DNA from: Galbula dea
Lineage: Eukaryota > Chordata > Aves > Piciformes > Galbulidae
NCBI GenBank assembly: GCA_013399015.1
Contig: VWZX01009068.1
Location: 862,816 to 926,815, forward strand
Length of the DNA stretch: 64,000 nt
Direction: 5' to 3'
In this document: positions 39,553 through 52,408 of the stretch, in pieces
Layout: every line of letters begins with the position of its first letter
How positions within the stretch are numbered: position 1 is the first letter of the stretch
Notes under the pieces: model-generated
What the model was told of the DNA's origin: nothing
What the model saw: only the letters and a program-made list of their open reading frames with translations
Databases searched by the model: none
Program-made: the position numbers and the translations under genes

Positions 39553-42500
39553 CTACAGGTAGAAAATAGAAGGTTTCTGTTGATTCTCCCATCCCATGGG
39601 ATTGGTTATTGCACATCATTATAATGCAAAAGAAACTATCTAGAGATTGCTTGCCTAACTACTTTGCAACAAGGCTATTTTCAAGGGTTTGAAATCCCTC
39701 TTTTCCCTGGATTGAGAGACTATTTCCAGGTCCTGAACAATCTTGCTTTAACTGTGGAAAGTGCCTGAACAGTTTTCCAGAATGAAAATCTACATGGGGC
39801 AGATGCAGGAAAATGAATGTTCTTGTTTATCAAAGTGTATGTTTCAGTACCATTCCATACTCCAAGTGAAGGCTGTAAGGCCTTCAGAAAACTCTATTCC
39901 TGACAGGGAAATATGGTTATTTTCCTCCTGCATTTTCCAGGCAGGATGTGGTACTTTTCTACACAATTGTACTCTAGTAATGGCTGCAGTATCAGATGAA
40001 GTGTTCATCTAGCTTTATGTTCTGTCACTCACCATGGCCAGTATTTGATAAGTGAATACAAGTATAGGAGTGGGGAAAATAAGCTCTAATTCTTTTCCCC
40101 AGTGTTTTTTCCCAGCTAGAGGAAGTTTCCTTTCAGAGTCTCACTACCCAGCAGAAGTGCCTTTACTCAATAGCCCACAGTGAATTTATTTTATAAATGC
40201 CTTCAACTTCTTCAAATGCTTTCTGAATACTTCTAAAAGTTTGATGCACCACTGCCTGTGGCAAGTACTGTTTTATCTCTACACTTTGAAAAAGCATGCT
40301 TATTTGGGATCTGCCTGCTTTATACTTCATGCTATTGAAAGAGACAATGAATGCCTTGTTATCTTTTTATCTTTTATGTGCCACTGTTGGCATCTGTCAT
40401 GTACCTCTTCACTCATCTTTTTTTCTAGCCTGAAAAGCACTATTCTATTTCACACTCATCATGCTGATACAGCCCTGTTCCTTTGATCATCCTTGTACTT
40501 CTACAAGATCTTGAAAAGGTACTGAGAAGGTAAATGACATTGCAGGGCAATTCCAAACATGAGTGAGTCTGCAAGCCTCTAAAGTCTTGTTTCACAGCAC
40601 ATTTTTTAAAACTATATCTCATACCTCAAACCACAACTCCACCAGCTAGAAGTGATATAGCAGGTTTTCTTTGAGATGAATATTAGTATTACATTCTCCT
40701 TCACAAATTCAGCAAGCCAGTCAACAGGAAGAAAGGGAGGGTTCTAAAGGAGAGTGGGATTATATCAATGCCCAGACTGCTGAAGAATATTAACATAATA
40801 AAAGCAAAAATGGTTTCAGTGTCTGACACTGTTGGGAGAATAATGCAACCTCTCCACATGATCTGTATATCCAATGCTTAATACCTCTCACATGTCAAGG
40901 AGTAGTAGGGGTGTTTACCATTTGACAAGTATAAAAAAAAAACCACTTCAGACAATAAAATGCTTTGAAAGTTTTTATTTGCACTTCATAAAGCAACTTG
41001 CTACATTGAAAATGACATGCTTTTCTGCTTCCTTGCTTTTTATTTGGTGTGTCAGTTCTCTCAAGCTAAACCATAAGCCATGGGGTGTGTTTAAGGATTG
41101 TCTTTATAAACTTTGCCTTGCAAAATGTAATCCTTTAGAGAAAGGTGACTGGAATCTTCTATGCAAGACAGACTTTTTAAAACAGGTATATAATTTATTT
41201 CTCTCACTTGAAGTGGTGCTTTGGAAGCAGGCTGGATTCACCGTGCTCATGGTGTAGCCTGGTTCTGAGAAGAATTCCCAAACACTCTGTCCAAGGCTGT
41301 CTTTATATGTAGCTCAAACTACTTGAGTTCAGACTCTCCACAAATCCCATATGCTATAGTGTCAGGAAGCTTTGTGGCCTTTTGAGGAAGGATTGTTTAC
41401 CTGCCTGCCTGTGACAGATGAGTTATTGGAGGTAACGCGCATGTGGTCTTGAAGATACTTTCAAATACATTCCATGTGTAAAATTTCTTTTCTTCACTGT
41501 TGTAAAATGTCATTAGGTCTGGTCTAGTAGTCTAGAACAGACTGGAGGGTCATTACAGACAAGCAATGAAGCATGGGTGGTTAATTTGGTTTTAAACTGG
41601 CATGCCTCTCTCACACCCAGCAACACCATGAAGGCAGATGTAGTTTTTCCATCCACACACTGAAAGTCAGTTGCCCATAGATCTTGGAACTTACTAAAAT
41701 GTAAGAAAAACTACTCCATTTGCAGGAAAGTTTAATTTTCTCAGTTACTGTCAGGAGTTACAGTGCTGGGCTATAGCTTATTTGCTGACAAGTCAATGGT
41801 GCTCTTGGAATCATCATTTGATTTCAGATGACACTTCTGGGAAGGAGAGGGAAAACTTCAGATAAGAGCCAGGTCCTTAAGCTTCAGTACAGCAGTAGCC
41901 TTAGATAGAAAATACAGAAGAAATCTTTTGGGAGTGGTGTAACAGTCTCAAATATGTTTCACAACTCAAAGGTCCTAATCTTACTGCTGGATTACACAGC
42001 TTGTCTGTAGTGTCATATTAAAAAAATTATGATAAAATACTGCACAGCTAAGATACTGGGAGACAATATCCTGCTGTTTTTGCTGTTTAAGGGCAGATGT
42101 GTATACTCTGGGAACAAAGGTGCTTTAGGGAAAGGGATCACCATGTGAAGATCTGGATGTACAACATAATGGATTGTCACTGAAAATGTGTTAGTTAAAA
42201 TTGGCAAAGCTCCTGTGAATTAGTATCACATCTGCAACTTCATATCAAGACCTTCTAACAAGGGCTGTGATGTTTCTTCACATGTTTCAAGGTCAAAGTA
42301 TTCTCAGGCTTGTGTAGAGTTGGAGTTATCTGTGATACAACATATATTAGCCAAAGAATAAGCTTTAAGATCCCACATAAAAGGAAGATCTTTGGGAAGG
42401 ACAAGGCAGTCTGAAAGGAAGACCTTTTATAAACATGATTCTGGAGCAGTCTATATGATGTGTATATAAAAACTTCTGAGGGAGACTTAAGCAGAGGTGT

Positions 42501-44500
42501 ACAGAGGATAATACTTACATAGTGTGCCTCAAAATTATAATCTTAAGATTTTTTGGGGGGCATTCAGATGTTTTTCATGACACTTCATAAATATTTCCAT
42601 GCCTATCTTACACTGTGCATACTGAATCTCTAGGAACAGAAGCAGAAGACAGTTTTTTTCTGAAGATAAATCAGACATGTAAAGTCTTTATTAAATTACG
42701 TGGTAATAAATGTTTTATTCTTGGTTTATGCTGCCACATACCTCAGATACAGGAAGTAGCCAATTGTATGTAGGTAAACTCTTCTCAAATACTTTCTCAG
42801 TGCTGATTTCCAGGAAAAAATCTTCCTGAAGACTGAAGTAAATAAGATTAAAAGGAGTAAATTCTATAGCTGATTGTAAAAGGAACTAAAAACATTGTAG
42901 GAATTGTGTAGTAGCTAAATGTGCTGTGCTGGGTGGCACTTGTGTGCATAATCTGATTTATACTCCAGGAGAGGGGAATGCACAAAGCCTGTCATGTACT
43001 TAACTTTTTACTTCTAACTGCTTTTCTAGACATGCTCAAAACTTAGGCTTGACAGGCTTACATATGATATCAAAGCATACTTTATCACATAGCCTGGCTG
43101 TGGGTGTTTGTCCATGTTTATTCCAGCAGTGTTCTCACCATAAAAGAATAGAGAAATTATTCATTTTTGTAGTAGTCAGTGTTGCCATAGAAACTTTAAC
43201 TTTCAGCATTCTTTGTGTTCTCAGTTGCAGATTGTTCATTTTCACTTTTGGGGCTGATACTTGCTTTACATTTAGCAAGAGGTTTTTATTTGTAAGCTGA
43301 TAAACAAGGGTGCATAGGTTCAACATGGAGTGTGGTTGCCTGCTCCTGCCACCCTGAACTTCTAAAACTCCTGTACTGAATGTGGCAGGGTGTGAACAAG
43401 CCACTGATAAGCTTGTATTTTCCAGATATTCTCTCCAACACATCAGTGAAAGTGGTAAATGGCAGACAATTTCACAAGCTTTAGTCTGAGATTTATAACA
43501 AACATGTTGCCTCCTCCCAGAATTAGCTGCCTACACATAGCCTTTTTCACAATGGATCTGATAGCACAAAGATCCACAGTGATGCATCAGTCACTTAGTG
43601 CATCTCAGACTTGAACTGAAGTTTTATAATAAAACTGAATTGCTTCTGTGGGGATGTAATGAATCTACCTCAGCAAAACCATGGCATACTCACACATGGA
43701 AATTTCATGCTTTATTTGGCTATGATCTAATAGGAACAAGTGCAATGTTAATAATCATCATGCCTACTGATTATTGTCTGCTGTGATTGCTTAGAGATTA
43801 AAAAATATCAAAAATTAAAAAGCCAACAAATATAAAAGCTATGAATTTTTTACATTTGAAAAATAATTCAGATTTTCTCCCATACCAGATTTATATTTAG
43901 TTGCAGTAGCTACTCTTGAGGGAAAACCAAAGAAAAACCAAAACAAACATGTAAAACTCGTGCTGCTGTTCTGCAACCAAAATTAGCAAGTGAAAAATCA
44001 GTCATACAACTGAACCTGCATGCCTAAATTTAGTTATTACCCCATCACACTTTGAAGGCCTGAGGTAAAGTGATCATGAATATAGTTATTTGCTGTTAGA
44101 TTTGTCTGTTTCAAATAACAGCAACAACCTCTAAGACCAAATACTGCTTCCTACTTCTTGTTTTAAACACCATAAACTAGAATGGGATTTAGATCTGCAG
44201 ACATTTATTGCCTTGTATCTCAAGGATAGGTTTAGATTCTTTGAAGGCTGTTACTATCAAAAATAATTTCTGCAAAAGGGAAATGATAGCTGCTTTGAAA
44301 TTAGACATCTGAGAGCAACACTTAAGCTAACAGTGTAATAAAGTTTCTGGGTATTTAAAGTGAGGGTCTGTGAAGTGCAATTAAAGCAGTGTCAAACACT
44401 TCAGTTTTTCTTTCTGTTTTTGTCCTTTTCTTGCTGAGTTGTGCATTTTGAAAGTTAACCATTGTGGGCATTGGCTTCCTGAGAAGTCCATCTGGATAAT

Positions 44501-44776
44501 TCAGCATGAAGGCAATAGCCTCTTAGGTAAACAAGTATATGATATGGAGCAGGAGCAATAAACCCAGCTATGCTGAACACAGCATTTGTCTGCAAAAGGA
44601 AGAAAAAAGATAAGCTGGATGAAAACTTAAAAAGGAAATGTCTGACTTTACTCATTTCAGAATCCAGCCTTTTTAGTACATATGTGATTGCTTTTCTTGG
44701 ATGAAGTGAATAAGTTTGTGCAAAGGAATTGTCATTGTGCATCATCTCACCTACTGCATATTGGGCAGAGAATTCC
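44501..44776 (-). other. Possible two-exon gene end, unidentified
   Basis: On the minus strand, an acceptor TTCTTTCTTTGCAG precedes 44776-44652 (125 bases, open), which ends at the donor ATGA/GTAAAG. After a short gap of 62 bases, another acceptor TTCTTCCTTTTGCAG precedes 44589. Joining the two gives an open frame that ends at a TGA at 44503-44501 with a cysteine-rich end. A minus-strand AATAAA lies at about 44209-44204, some 290 bases on. The 62-base gap is short for a vertebrate intron, the unspliced sequence is also open (44820-44455), and the peptide matches nothing I know. Probably chance. Confidence 0.12.
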
Positions 44777-47700
44777 CTGCAAAGAAAGAAAAAATGTCTT
44801 TGAACATTTTTGTTGAACATCTTTGAACAACATTTAGATCTTAATTTAGAAAGTCATCTGTGTGACAATGATGGGCAGTAGAAAAGCTATCCTGACCTGA
44901 AGTAAGAGGCACTGATTGATGGTTATCTAGTCTAAGAGTACATATATCTTCTGGATTGAATGTGTCTGATTTCCACAACCAGCTCACATACAGCCAGAGA
45001 ACACTTCTAATCTCTCCCTGGTAATATAACACAGGATATAATCCCAAGCTAAAAGGGAGGTAGGTGTATGAAGAAGTCTTTCCTTCCCTCATGATCAGAT
45101 CATGACAGAACAATGTATTGAGACAGGAATGGAAGGGTGTCTATACCTACCTACAACCCTGTGCCCTAATTCCTGCCATGTGGAAACAGCTAGGGTTATC
45201 CCTGGGTGGTGGAGAGTTTGAGAAGTTGGTCTTTTTTTCTTATTCTCTGTGTTGGACTGAACACTGTTATGAAAAGGAAGTCTCATGGTTTTAGTTCTTT
45301 GTTTAGTATGGGTAGGCAGAGGTCCTTAAACACAAACATTCATGGTAGTCTCTCTTTTTACACAAAATGGAGAAAAGAAAACCAAATCATTTTGATGGCA
45401 GGAGGACAGTGAGGTCACAGTTCTTCTGCATGGTCAACACTCACTTCAGCTGATGTAGGCAAAGAATTGCTTCCAGCTCTGCATTTTAGGGCTGATTAGC
45501 AGAACATTACTGTTTTGGTCACAGCAAATATTTCCTGAGACACCTTCAAAATTAAATCTTTTTACACCAACATTGTATCTCTGAGTAACTTCAAATGAGC
45601 ACAAAAAGACCTGTCTTGACAAGTGATTTACACATAGCTTAAAGGGCTAGATTTGTCTGTTGAATGATCACTTTCTTTTTCTCTGACTTTAAATTCCAAG
45701 CCATGCAATGACAAGATGGGACAGACTGAATGCAGCCATTTCCCCAAACAGTTACCCTAGACTTTGCACAAGAGGCCATCCAAGGCATCACAAAAGGGTG
45801 TTCAAGATCTGTTTTGACATTGACTTCAGAGAAATGGGGGAGTGGAGTTCTGCTCACTTCTCTTTGCTTAAGAGAAGCAGTGCTAAACTGTGGAGCTACT
45901 GTACAAAACAGAGTATTTCCCAGCCTAAGGCAAGAGTGAGTTGCAGAGCTTTACTCTGAGCTGCTCTGCTAAGAGCTGCAGTAAGCTCTTCACAGCGGGA
46001 AGTAGCTGTTCAAAAGTCCTCTGAGAGTGACTTGATTCTTTAATAAGAAGCAAAGATAATATTTATCATAGAAGAAAAGACTTGTTCCTATGCAACTTTT
46101 TTCTGAGGTAGCCATAATCCTGCTATGTGCAAGGCTTTTAAAATTTTCTGGGTTTTCCCTCATCTGCTTTTTCTTAGCTATTAAAGAAATAATTCCATTC
46201 AAACTGATAACATTAAATAATAGAAGGAAGCACTGAAAGAATGAAAGAGGCAACTCCTGTGATCTTGTAAAGTGAGTTCAAATATTTAACTTCAGAATGC
46301 TTCTTGCATTTTAATATAATGAGGAAAAGAAAACATCAAGAAGGGAAACACACAGAGAAAATAAATACTCTCTAGAGCATATTTCTTTCACAAAATTACA
46401 AAGATAGAAGGGGTGAGACTATTTGAATATGAAGGATGATGGCTTTTAACTTTTCTGAAAGGTATCTAAAATTTAATGATATTTTTAAACACTTTTTTTA
46501 CCAATGTGTGTAAAAGGTTGCCAAATTTCACTTCAAAATTTGGCTTCAGATTTGTTAGCCTAATGACCCTTTCCTAACAGGACATTTGCTTTGCTTTTAG
46601 TTTCCATTTATTTTTAACAGGTTGCCAAAAAAATAAAATTTCATCGTAACTCAAAATATATTTTGAATCATTCAGGAGTATTTGCTGAAAGGTCAGTTCT
46701 TCCTCTTTTCCTCCATTTGCTTTCCAAAACTGAAAGAATAAATTCTTCCCTGTCCTCCTGCAACATTTTAGTGCAACAGATAAAAAAAACTTTTTGATTC
46801 TTCTGATTTCTAGATGATATCTTTGAAACAAAATCAACCAAATGGCAATTCTAAACAAAAGTGAAGTTTTACAAACTTCAAAAGATAAATGTTGTCAGGT
46901 TTTCTTTGACTTGGGAGTGGAAATTGAAAGGTTTGTCTTAGACCATTATAGCATAACTTTTCTTCTTTATATTTTGGGTTTAATCAACATTTTGAACAAC
47001 CTTTTGTATGCAAAGAACAATTTGAACTATAGACTACATGAATCAAAGTTAGTATATACTTAGAGAATTCACAGAGCTGAATTCCACATTTTTCTGCATG
47101 CACATAATTTTCAGCATAACTGGGGCTGCTAAATATCATGTGTGTGCATATATTTAGAGTTTTATTGGTATTTCTATGGGTATCTTAATCATCAGCCTAA
47201 CTTTCTCAGTGTCTGGGTACCCTGCAGGATAATCAGATGTAGTGAATTACTGCAAATTAGGTAGCTGTTGTAGAAAGTTTTAATTAGATTTCACAAATCC
47301 ACACTGGCCATCACAACAGTGTATTATAGCTCATTGGACAAACAATCTAGATACCCAGCAGTGTAAGGAAGGACCTGAGCTACCAAAAATAGTGTCATGA
47401 GACTTTACACTTCCAGGACCGTATGCGGTCTGAGCATGTTGCTATGAGGTTAGCTCAGGCCCACTTGCCTAACCCTAAACCAGTAACCTTGAACATTAAA
47501 GTGCCTTCTCTGTTGAGCTGGCCAGGGATAACCTAGCCCAGATTTGCTGAAGAAATTTCAGATCTAGGAACTGAACTCCCACAACACTTCTGCATGTGCA
47601 AATCCCTCTAACACTCCTCTAAGTTATCAGAGGGAGTGGGTTGTCCATTGAGAGGAGCATAAAAGACCTTTGTATCAATGTTGCTGGTTTTGTATTGAGT

Positions 47701-47929
47701 TGTTCAGCTTGATCAGTCTTCTGCCTCAATGTTCCATAGAGATTGTCTTCTGAATTCTGCCTATTGCTCTTGTTCATGTAGATATCCTTCAGTTTTGTGG
47801 GTTTTTCTACAGGATCAGGGCCTTGATGTACACATCTGAACATCATAGCTATAAAGGATGTTATCTGGGTGGGATGTGATGCTGTCAGTGTTAGCTAATT
47901 TGCAAGCAACACAACTTTAGAGTGTCTGC

Positions 47930-48310
47930 CTCGTGAGCATTTTTGGAAAGGTATGGGGAGCATCCAACTGATGATTGAGACCTCCCCACAGACAAATTAA
48001 ACAAAAGGTAACAATTTATCCCAATGTTTTGGTTCACTGCTGATGAATTTTCTTAGCATCTGCTTAAGTGTTTGATTAAAGTATTCTACAAGCCCATCTG
48101 TTTCTGGCTGATAGGAAACTGTGTGAAAGGAGAATTTTTAAAAGCTTGCACACCTCATTTAGCAAGGAAGACACAAAATTAGTGCCCTGATCTGTTGAAT
48201 TTTCTAAGGGTAAGCCCCCTCTGATAACAGCATTAATCAATTCATTAGCTTCATGTTTTGTCAGCTAGACTTCATGGCATTACTGTGTGTTTTGTAATGT
48301 GCCAGTACTC
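47930..48310 (-). pseudogene. Broken Ty3/Gypsy-type integrase remnant
   Basis: Minus-strand translation in shifting frames gives the order of landmarks expected for the core of an LTR-retrotransposon integrase: GLPLENSTDQGTNF (near 48216-48175), SYQPETDGLVE (48117-48084), FNQTLKQMLRKF, and HWDKLLPF ending near 48003. The catalytic aspartate codon of TDQGT starts at 48192 and the glutamate of GLVE at 48086. That is 106 bases apart, against 108 expected for the D-x35-E spacing, and there is a frame change between them. In-frame stops follow the WDKLLPF segment. The GLVExFNxTLKxML pattern fits Ty3/Gypsy elements rather than avian endogenous retroviruses, by general family knowledge. No LTRs, reverse transcriptase or primer-binding site could be recognised around it. 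A 75-codon minus-strand frame at 47846-47619 may be further decayed element or unrelated. The integrase is dead. Confidence 0.72.
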
Positions 48311-48879
48311 CTTCCACACTGAGGTGCACTCCTCAGACAAGAAATTTGACTAAATGAGAGTTAAGATTGCAATTAAGTTTTCCTAGTCTAGCAGTATAAG
48401 GTGCTACTGGGTAGAGAGCAGCAGATATGTATAGATAACATGGAGAGGAGATGTTTAGGAATTGAAGGTCTTTTCTTCCTAATCACATGCTTGAAGGCCA
48501 GGCCAATGCAATCATTATGGGATGCACAGCTCACCTGACTTCTATAACTAATCTACCTCATCCTAAACTTTGTCATGAGCTATACCATGAGTTGGAGTTG
48601 TCTTCTGCCTGCCTTGCATTTCAAGGGACCAGGCAAAATTGTCTTGTAGGATGGATACATCTTTGAGTTGTCAGTTGGCCACCTCTGCTACAAACAAGGA
48701 ATGACAGTGACAAAGTTGTATGTGTTGCTGCTTCCACTTCACACTGTAGAATCAAAATGGTACTTTCATACAAATTCAATCAGCTTTGCAAGCAGCAAGA
48801 CATTGGAGAACTGCAGCCAAATCTTAGTGTGAAACATTGACAGACTGAGACACACTGCAAGTCCCAATGAACAGACAGA
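48311..48879. other. Unassigned stretch between Gypsy relic and CR1
   Basis: Sequence on the 5' side of the integrase relic (minus-strand sense). In an intact element this would carry the integrase zinc-binding region and RNase H, but I could not read either by eye. It is either heavily decayed element sequence or unique DNA. Confidence 0.4.
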
Positions 48880-49110
48880 CATGTCCAGTCTAGTTTAGAA
48901 AATCTTCATGGATGGGAATTCTGTCACATCTCTGGCAACCCTGTTCCCTATGGGAATAGCTTTAGTTATAATATCTAACAGGAACTTTTATTACAGCTTG
49001 TCTGTTAAGTCTTTTGAATGTTCACCTTCAGCTCTAGCTGTTGTCAGGGTGAAGATAGTTCAACTACCATTAAACCTTGCTGTGCTTCCTACCACAGGGG
49101 CAGAGAATGG
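48880..49110 (-). mobile_element. Old CR1 LINE fragment, antisense
   Basis: A degraded CR1 3'-region piece. Plus-strand landmarks are CTTCATGGATGGGAATTCTG, CACATCTCTGGCAACCCTGT and TAATATCTAACAGGAAC, followed by a match to the antisense of the LSYEDR upstream region (GTGAAGATAGTTCAACTACC). The order matches antisense CR1, but many positions have changed, so this is clearly older than the copies at 5.5 and 52 kb. The minus-strand tail is missing and the right edge is uncertain. The plus-strand open frame 48908-49150 over it is fortuitous. Confidence 0.65.
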
Positions 49111-52034
49111 GCTAAGTCTTATTTTATTGTCTGCTGTAAATTCACTCTAGGACTTCTGTTCCTTTACCATGCACTCATTCTGCAGCCTTAGGCAAATTAA
49201 TAAATCTTCCCAGTTCCAGTTTCCTACCTGTAAAGCCAGTGTTGTGGTACTACTATTTTCATAAAATCTCAGTTATAAGATGCCTGGGCAACTGATTTTT
49301 TTCCTTTGAGGGGTGGATTTTCTGGGGGTATAAGGGGTGACAGCTAACCCTGAGATTATCATGACCCCAGGCCAATGTGCATTTCATGCCATGCAGAAGT
49401 TGTTACCCTGTGCTGCTGCCTCTATCAGCAGGAAGCTTTGTTCATCTCTTCTATTTGTGCAGTTTCTATGCAGGGGTCCCTGTCTGGGGTGGAGCCCTTA
49501 GATAAGAATCTAATGTGAAGAAGAAAACTAATCAGTATAAACATTATTGACAGGAGGTTCCTGCTGGGGGAAATCTTCCTCCCAGTGTATGCCAGCAGAA
49601 AGAAACTGCAAAAGGATTTGCTTGTTCATTTCTTCAAAACTGTACTAAAATACATCCCTGCTGCAGTACCTCCTGCCCTCTGGAGCAGAGGTGTGGCAAG
49701 AGCCACACATCCTTAGGGTAAACTTTTCTGCCTGCTTAGATAGTTTATGAATAGTGTAGAGGAAATCAAGGACTTGTTTTTATCTCAGGAAACTGCACAT
49801 GCTGAACTCAGACTTTCCCTGTCATGTTCTGAGTTAGGTATGAGCTCAGTGTGGAAAATCCTGATGTTGGACTGAAGCATGTGATCATTAGAAGTGAGAT
49901 ATAGGTCTTTTTTCTGGGGTCCTTCCTTGAGCACAAATGGAGACACTGGCCCCATTTGCATATGGCCTCTGTTCAAGTACTTTCTTCTTTTACACTACTT
50001 CAAGTGTAAAGTACTTCAAGTACTTTCTTCTTTTAATTTCATCTTTTTGCAATGAGTGAAAAGAACAATAACTTCTAATGGTTAACTGACAATTTTTCTT
50101 CTGTCCTTACTATGTTTCCCATTACAGAGCATGCACAATTCAAATCTCCTTTTATTTTGTGCACACCCTGATATTTCCTATACATTCTGTACATCTTTCT
50201 CAGGGTGTGGCTTGCATGATTTCTTTTGTGCAGCTGTCTGAAAGCAGCCTTAGTTTCCCTTCAGTCACAGGCTTTGGTTAAAGCTCCCCTCTTTGCAAAA
50301 GAATAGTTTAAGATTAAATAGAAAGATGTTGGGTTTTATTCCAGCCTACTGAATATTAAATCTCTACTAATGAAAATAGGGAACTTTTTAACCTTTTTTG
50401 TACTTTTAAATGAATAAGAACAGGCAAAGCAAGATGGTCCCTACATGGAGATGATGTATTCATTAAAAACATTAAAACCTCAAGTAAGTATGGGTTTATC
50501 ATCCTGAATCAGAAGCACTGAGACTTTTGAATGACTAAAGGGTATTTCAAGACTACTATGTCTTTTAGACTACAATTGTGATTGCCCCATGTATGTACTT
50601 TTTTGTCACAGTGCTTTTTCTACCTTTCTTAGAAAATTAGGAATCATTTCTTTTCCTTACAATGAAGTCCTGTAGGCAATGTTGTGGAGATACTTTATCC
50701 TATTAGCTGTTACTTTTTGTTTCAGTATTCAGCTGTACATCTGAGCTCTCAAAGCAGAAGCAACATCCACTTTGTCAAAAACCAAGAACATTTTCTTGGC
50801 ATTATGGATTACAGGAAGTTGAATAAAGCAATAGTAAAATAATTGCTTCTTTAGACCCCTGTGCTTATGGGTTTCTCAGAAGTTTAGAATTTGCAGATAA
50901 TGCCTAAGTTTTGAAGGTTCCTAGATTTTAAGTCAAAGGACTTAATAGTTCTGTGTCACATTGGTCAGATCAACATAGTTTTGAATCCAAGCCTAAGTGG
51001 TCATGTCTGAAGATTTCTGTCCCTAGAGTGAGATTAATCTCAGATAGTTTCAATTTTTCTAGAAATTTCTAGAATTTTCTATTGAAAGCCAAGCACTTAG
51101 ATTCCTGTCTGTGGCCAGTGGCAAGACATCTGCAGAACAAGGCTGTTAAGAGCTTTTTCCTTAGCAGTGTCTGAAACTTAGATAAATGAGAGTGTATTTG
51201 AGTTATCTTCTGGTCTGGATGCTATGCTAACAACCTTTCCCAGATATCATAATTAGCCAACTTGGTTCAGTCCCAGACAGCTTTGAAATGAATTTGTTGT
51301 GTACCTGACCAGCTATAGATGCTTCCAAAGTAACAGTAAAGATGTCTGCAGCCAGAATTTTTTGGCAAAAAACCTCTTCTGCCACTCAGCAGTAAAATAT
51401 ATGCTCTTCAGATGATGTGATCAGTAAATAGCAGCATCATTCAGCAAGCAGGGTCTTAAAGAATACTAAAAAATAAACTACAAACCCAGTTTCTAAAAGT
51501 GTCCTCTTGAAAACACAAAACCAGAAGGAAAGCATTGGTCATTCCCCCAAATGGACTGTTCTGCTTGTAAGGCTACATTTTTCCTCTTATAGGCATCCTT
51601 TTATAACTTTACTGTTTCAGATGATTGAAAGTGAAATTTTCAACAGACTTGCACTAAAATGTTGTAATGCATATTTCAGGAATATTGCAGCTGCACTTCC
51701 TGATGTATGAAAAAAGCACCTGAATATGTACTGAAGTTTGAGGTTGTAAATTCATAGTTGAAGTTTTGGTCATTTTCTGTGTCATTTACAATTATATCAT
51801 CACCATCTGCTGATCAAACTGCAAGCAGAGAATTATAAGATGGTGCCACTGCTTATTATTAAGCTTTTCTAACATTTTATGTTCCAAGACTGTCTTTTTA
51901 TTACTTCTAACATCAGATAGTAATCATCTGGACTGAAGAGGTTTTTGTTCTCATTTTCCTCACACCACATGTCTGCCTTTTGTTTTGCTGCATGGGTTTT
52001 CTTCACTCAAACAGTTTTAAACACATTTGCTTCA
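49111..52034. other. Unique non-coding DNA with a small duplication
   Basis: No gene recognised. A direct repeat with a nested palindrome lies at 49972-50035 (listed separately). The open frames at 49785-49976 (minus) and 51507-51710 (plus) have no recognisable content. Confidence 0.55.
49972..50035. repeat. 21-bp direct repeat, 43-bp period
   Basis: The 21-base word starting TTCAAGTACTTTCTTC occurs identically at 49972-49992 and 50015-50035. Between and overlapping the copies is the palindromic word AAAGTACT/AGTACTTT with a TCA spacer. This looks like a recent local duplication by replication slippage. Confidence 0.9.
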
Positions 52035-52408
52035 TTTGAGGTTGTTCAGCCTGCAGAATAGAAAGGTCTAGGGACACCTTATTGGAGCCTTCTGACACTT
52101 ACAGGGATTTATAAGAAAGATGGGGACTTTTTATCACAGCCTGTAATGACAGGACAAGTGTCAGTGCTTTCAAAATAGATTAACATTTGAAATAAGGAAA
52201 AAAGTTTTTGCTATGAGGATGATGAGACACATGAACATGTTGCACAGAGAACTTGTTGGTGTCCCATCTTTGAAAGTGTTCAAGGTCACATTGGGCTACT
52301 TTGAGCAACTAGATCTAGTGAAAGATGCTCCTGCTTGTGGCAGAGGGGTTGGACTACATGACCTTCAAAGGTCCCTTCTGTCTCAAGCTAGTCTATGATT
52401 CTATAATC
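52035..52408 (+). mobile_element. CR1 LINE, 5'-truncated 3' end
   Basis: Sense-orientation CR1. It begins in GAGGTTGTTCAGCCTGCAGA (ORF2 C-terminal region) and runs through GGGACACCTTATTGGAGCCT and the ORF2 end. It reaches the 3' UTR with AGAGGGGTTGGACTACATGA, followed by CCTTCAAAGGTCCCTTCTG and the terminal TCTATGATTCTATAAT octamers. The 3' end is complete, so this is a primary insertion truncated only at its 5' end. The reading frame is broken. The plus-strand frame 52213-52398 lies inside it and is not a gene. The 3' UTR wording around GCAGAGGGGTTGGACTA differs from the copy at 15.4 kb, which suggests a different CR1 subfamily. Confidence 0.97.

Larger units (their letters stand above)
34111..47929. 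other. Mostly unique non-coding DNA
   Basis: Apart from the exon-like segments listed separately, nothing recognisable. Longer open frames such as 40874-41257 (plus) and 44455-44820 (minus) show no known family, no signal peptide or domain pattern, and no partner exons in phase. A slightly CpG-richer block at 45700-46010 has frames on both strands and could be a very old repeat. Small imperfect duplications occur near 35161-35193 (AGTATCCAAA twice) and 44800-44835. Confidence 0.5.

Noticed and set aside
40874..41257. 127-codon open frame on the plus strand
   Set aside because: No family resemblance, no supporting splice or promoter context, and a length expected by chance in AT-rich DNA of this size.
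44897..45017. Open minus-strand block with TTATATTACCAG acceptor and TTCAG/GTCAGG donor
   Set aside because: Joining it to the next exon-like block at 44776 gives an immediate frame with a stop, and the donor is weak. Most likely chance.
45639..45959. Overlapping open frames on both strands in a CpG-richer block
   Set aside because: Three overlapping frames cannot all be real, and none resembles a known protein. More likely a very old repeat or unique DNA.
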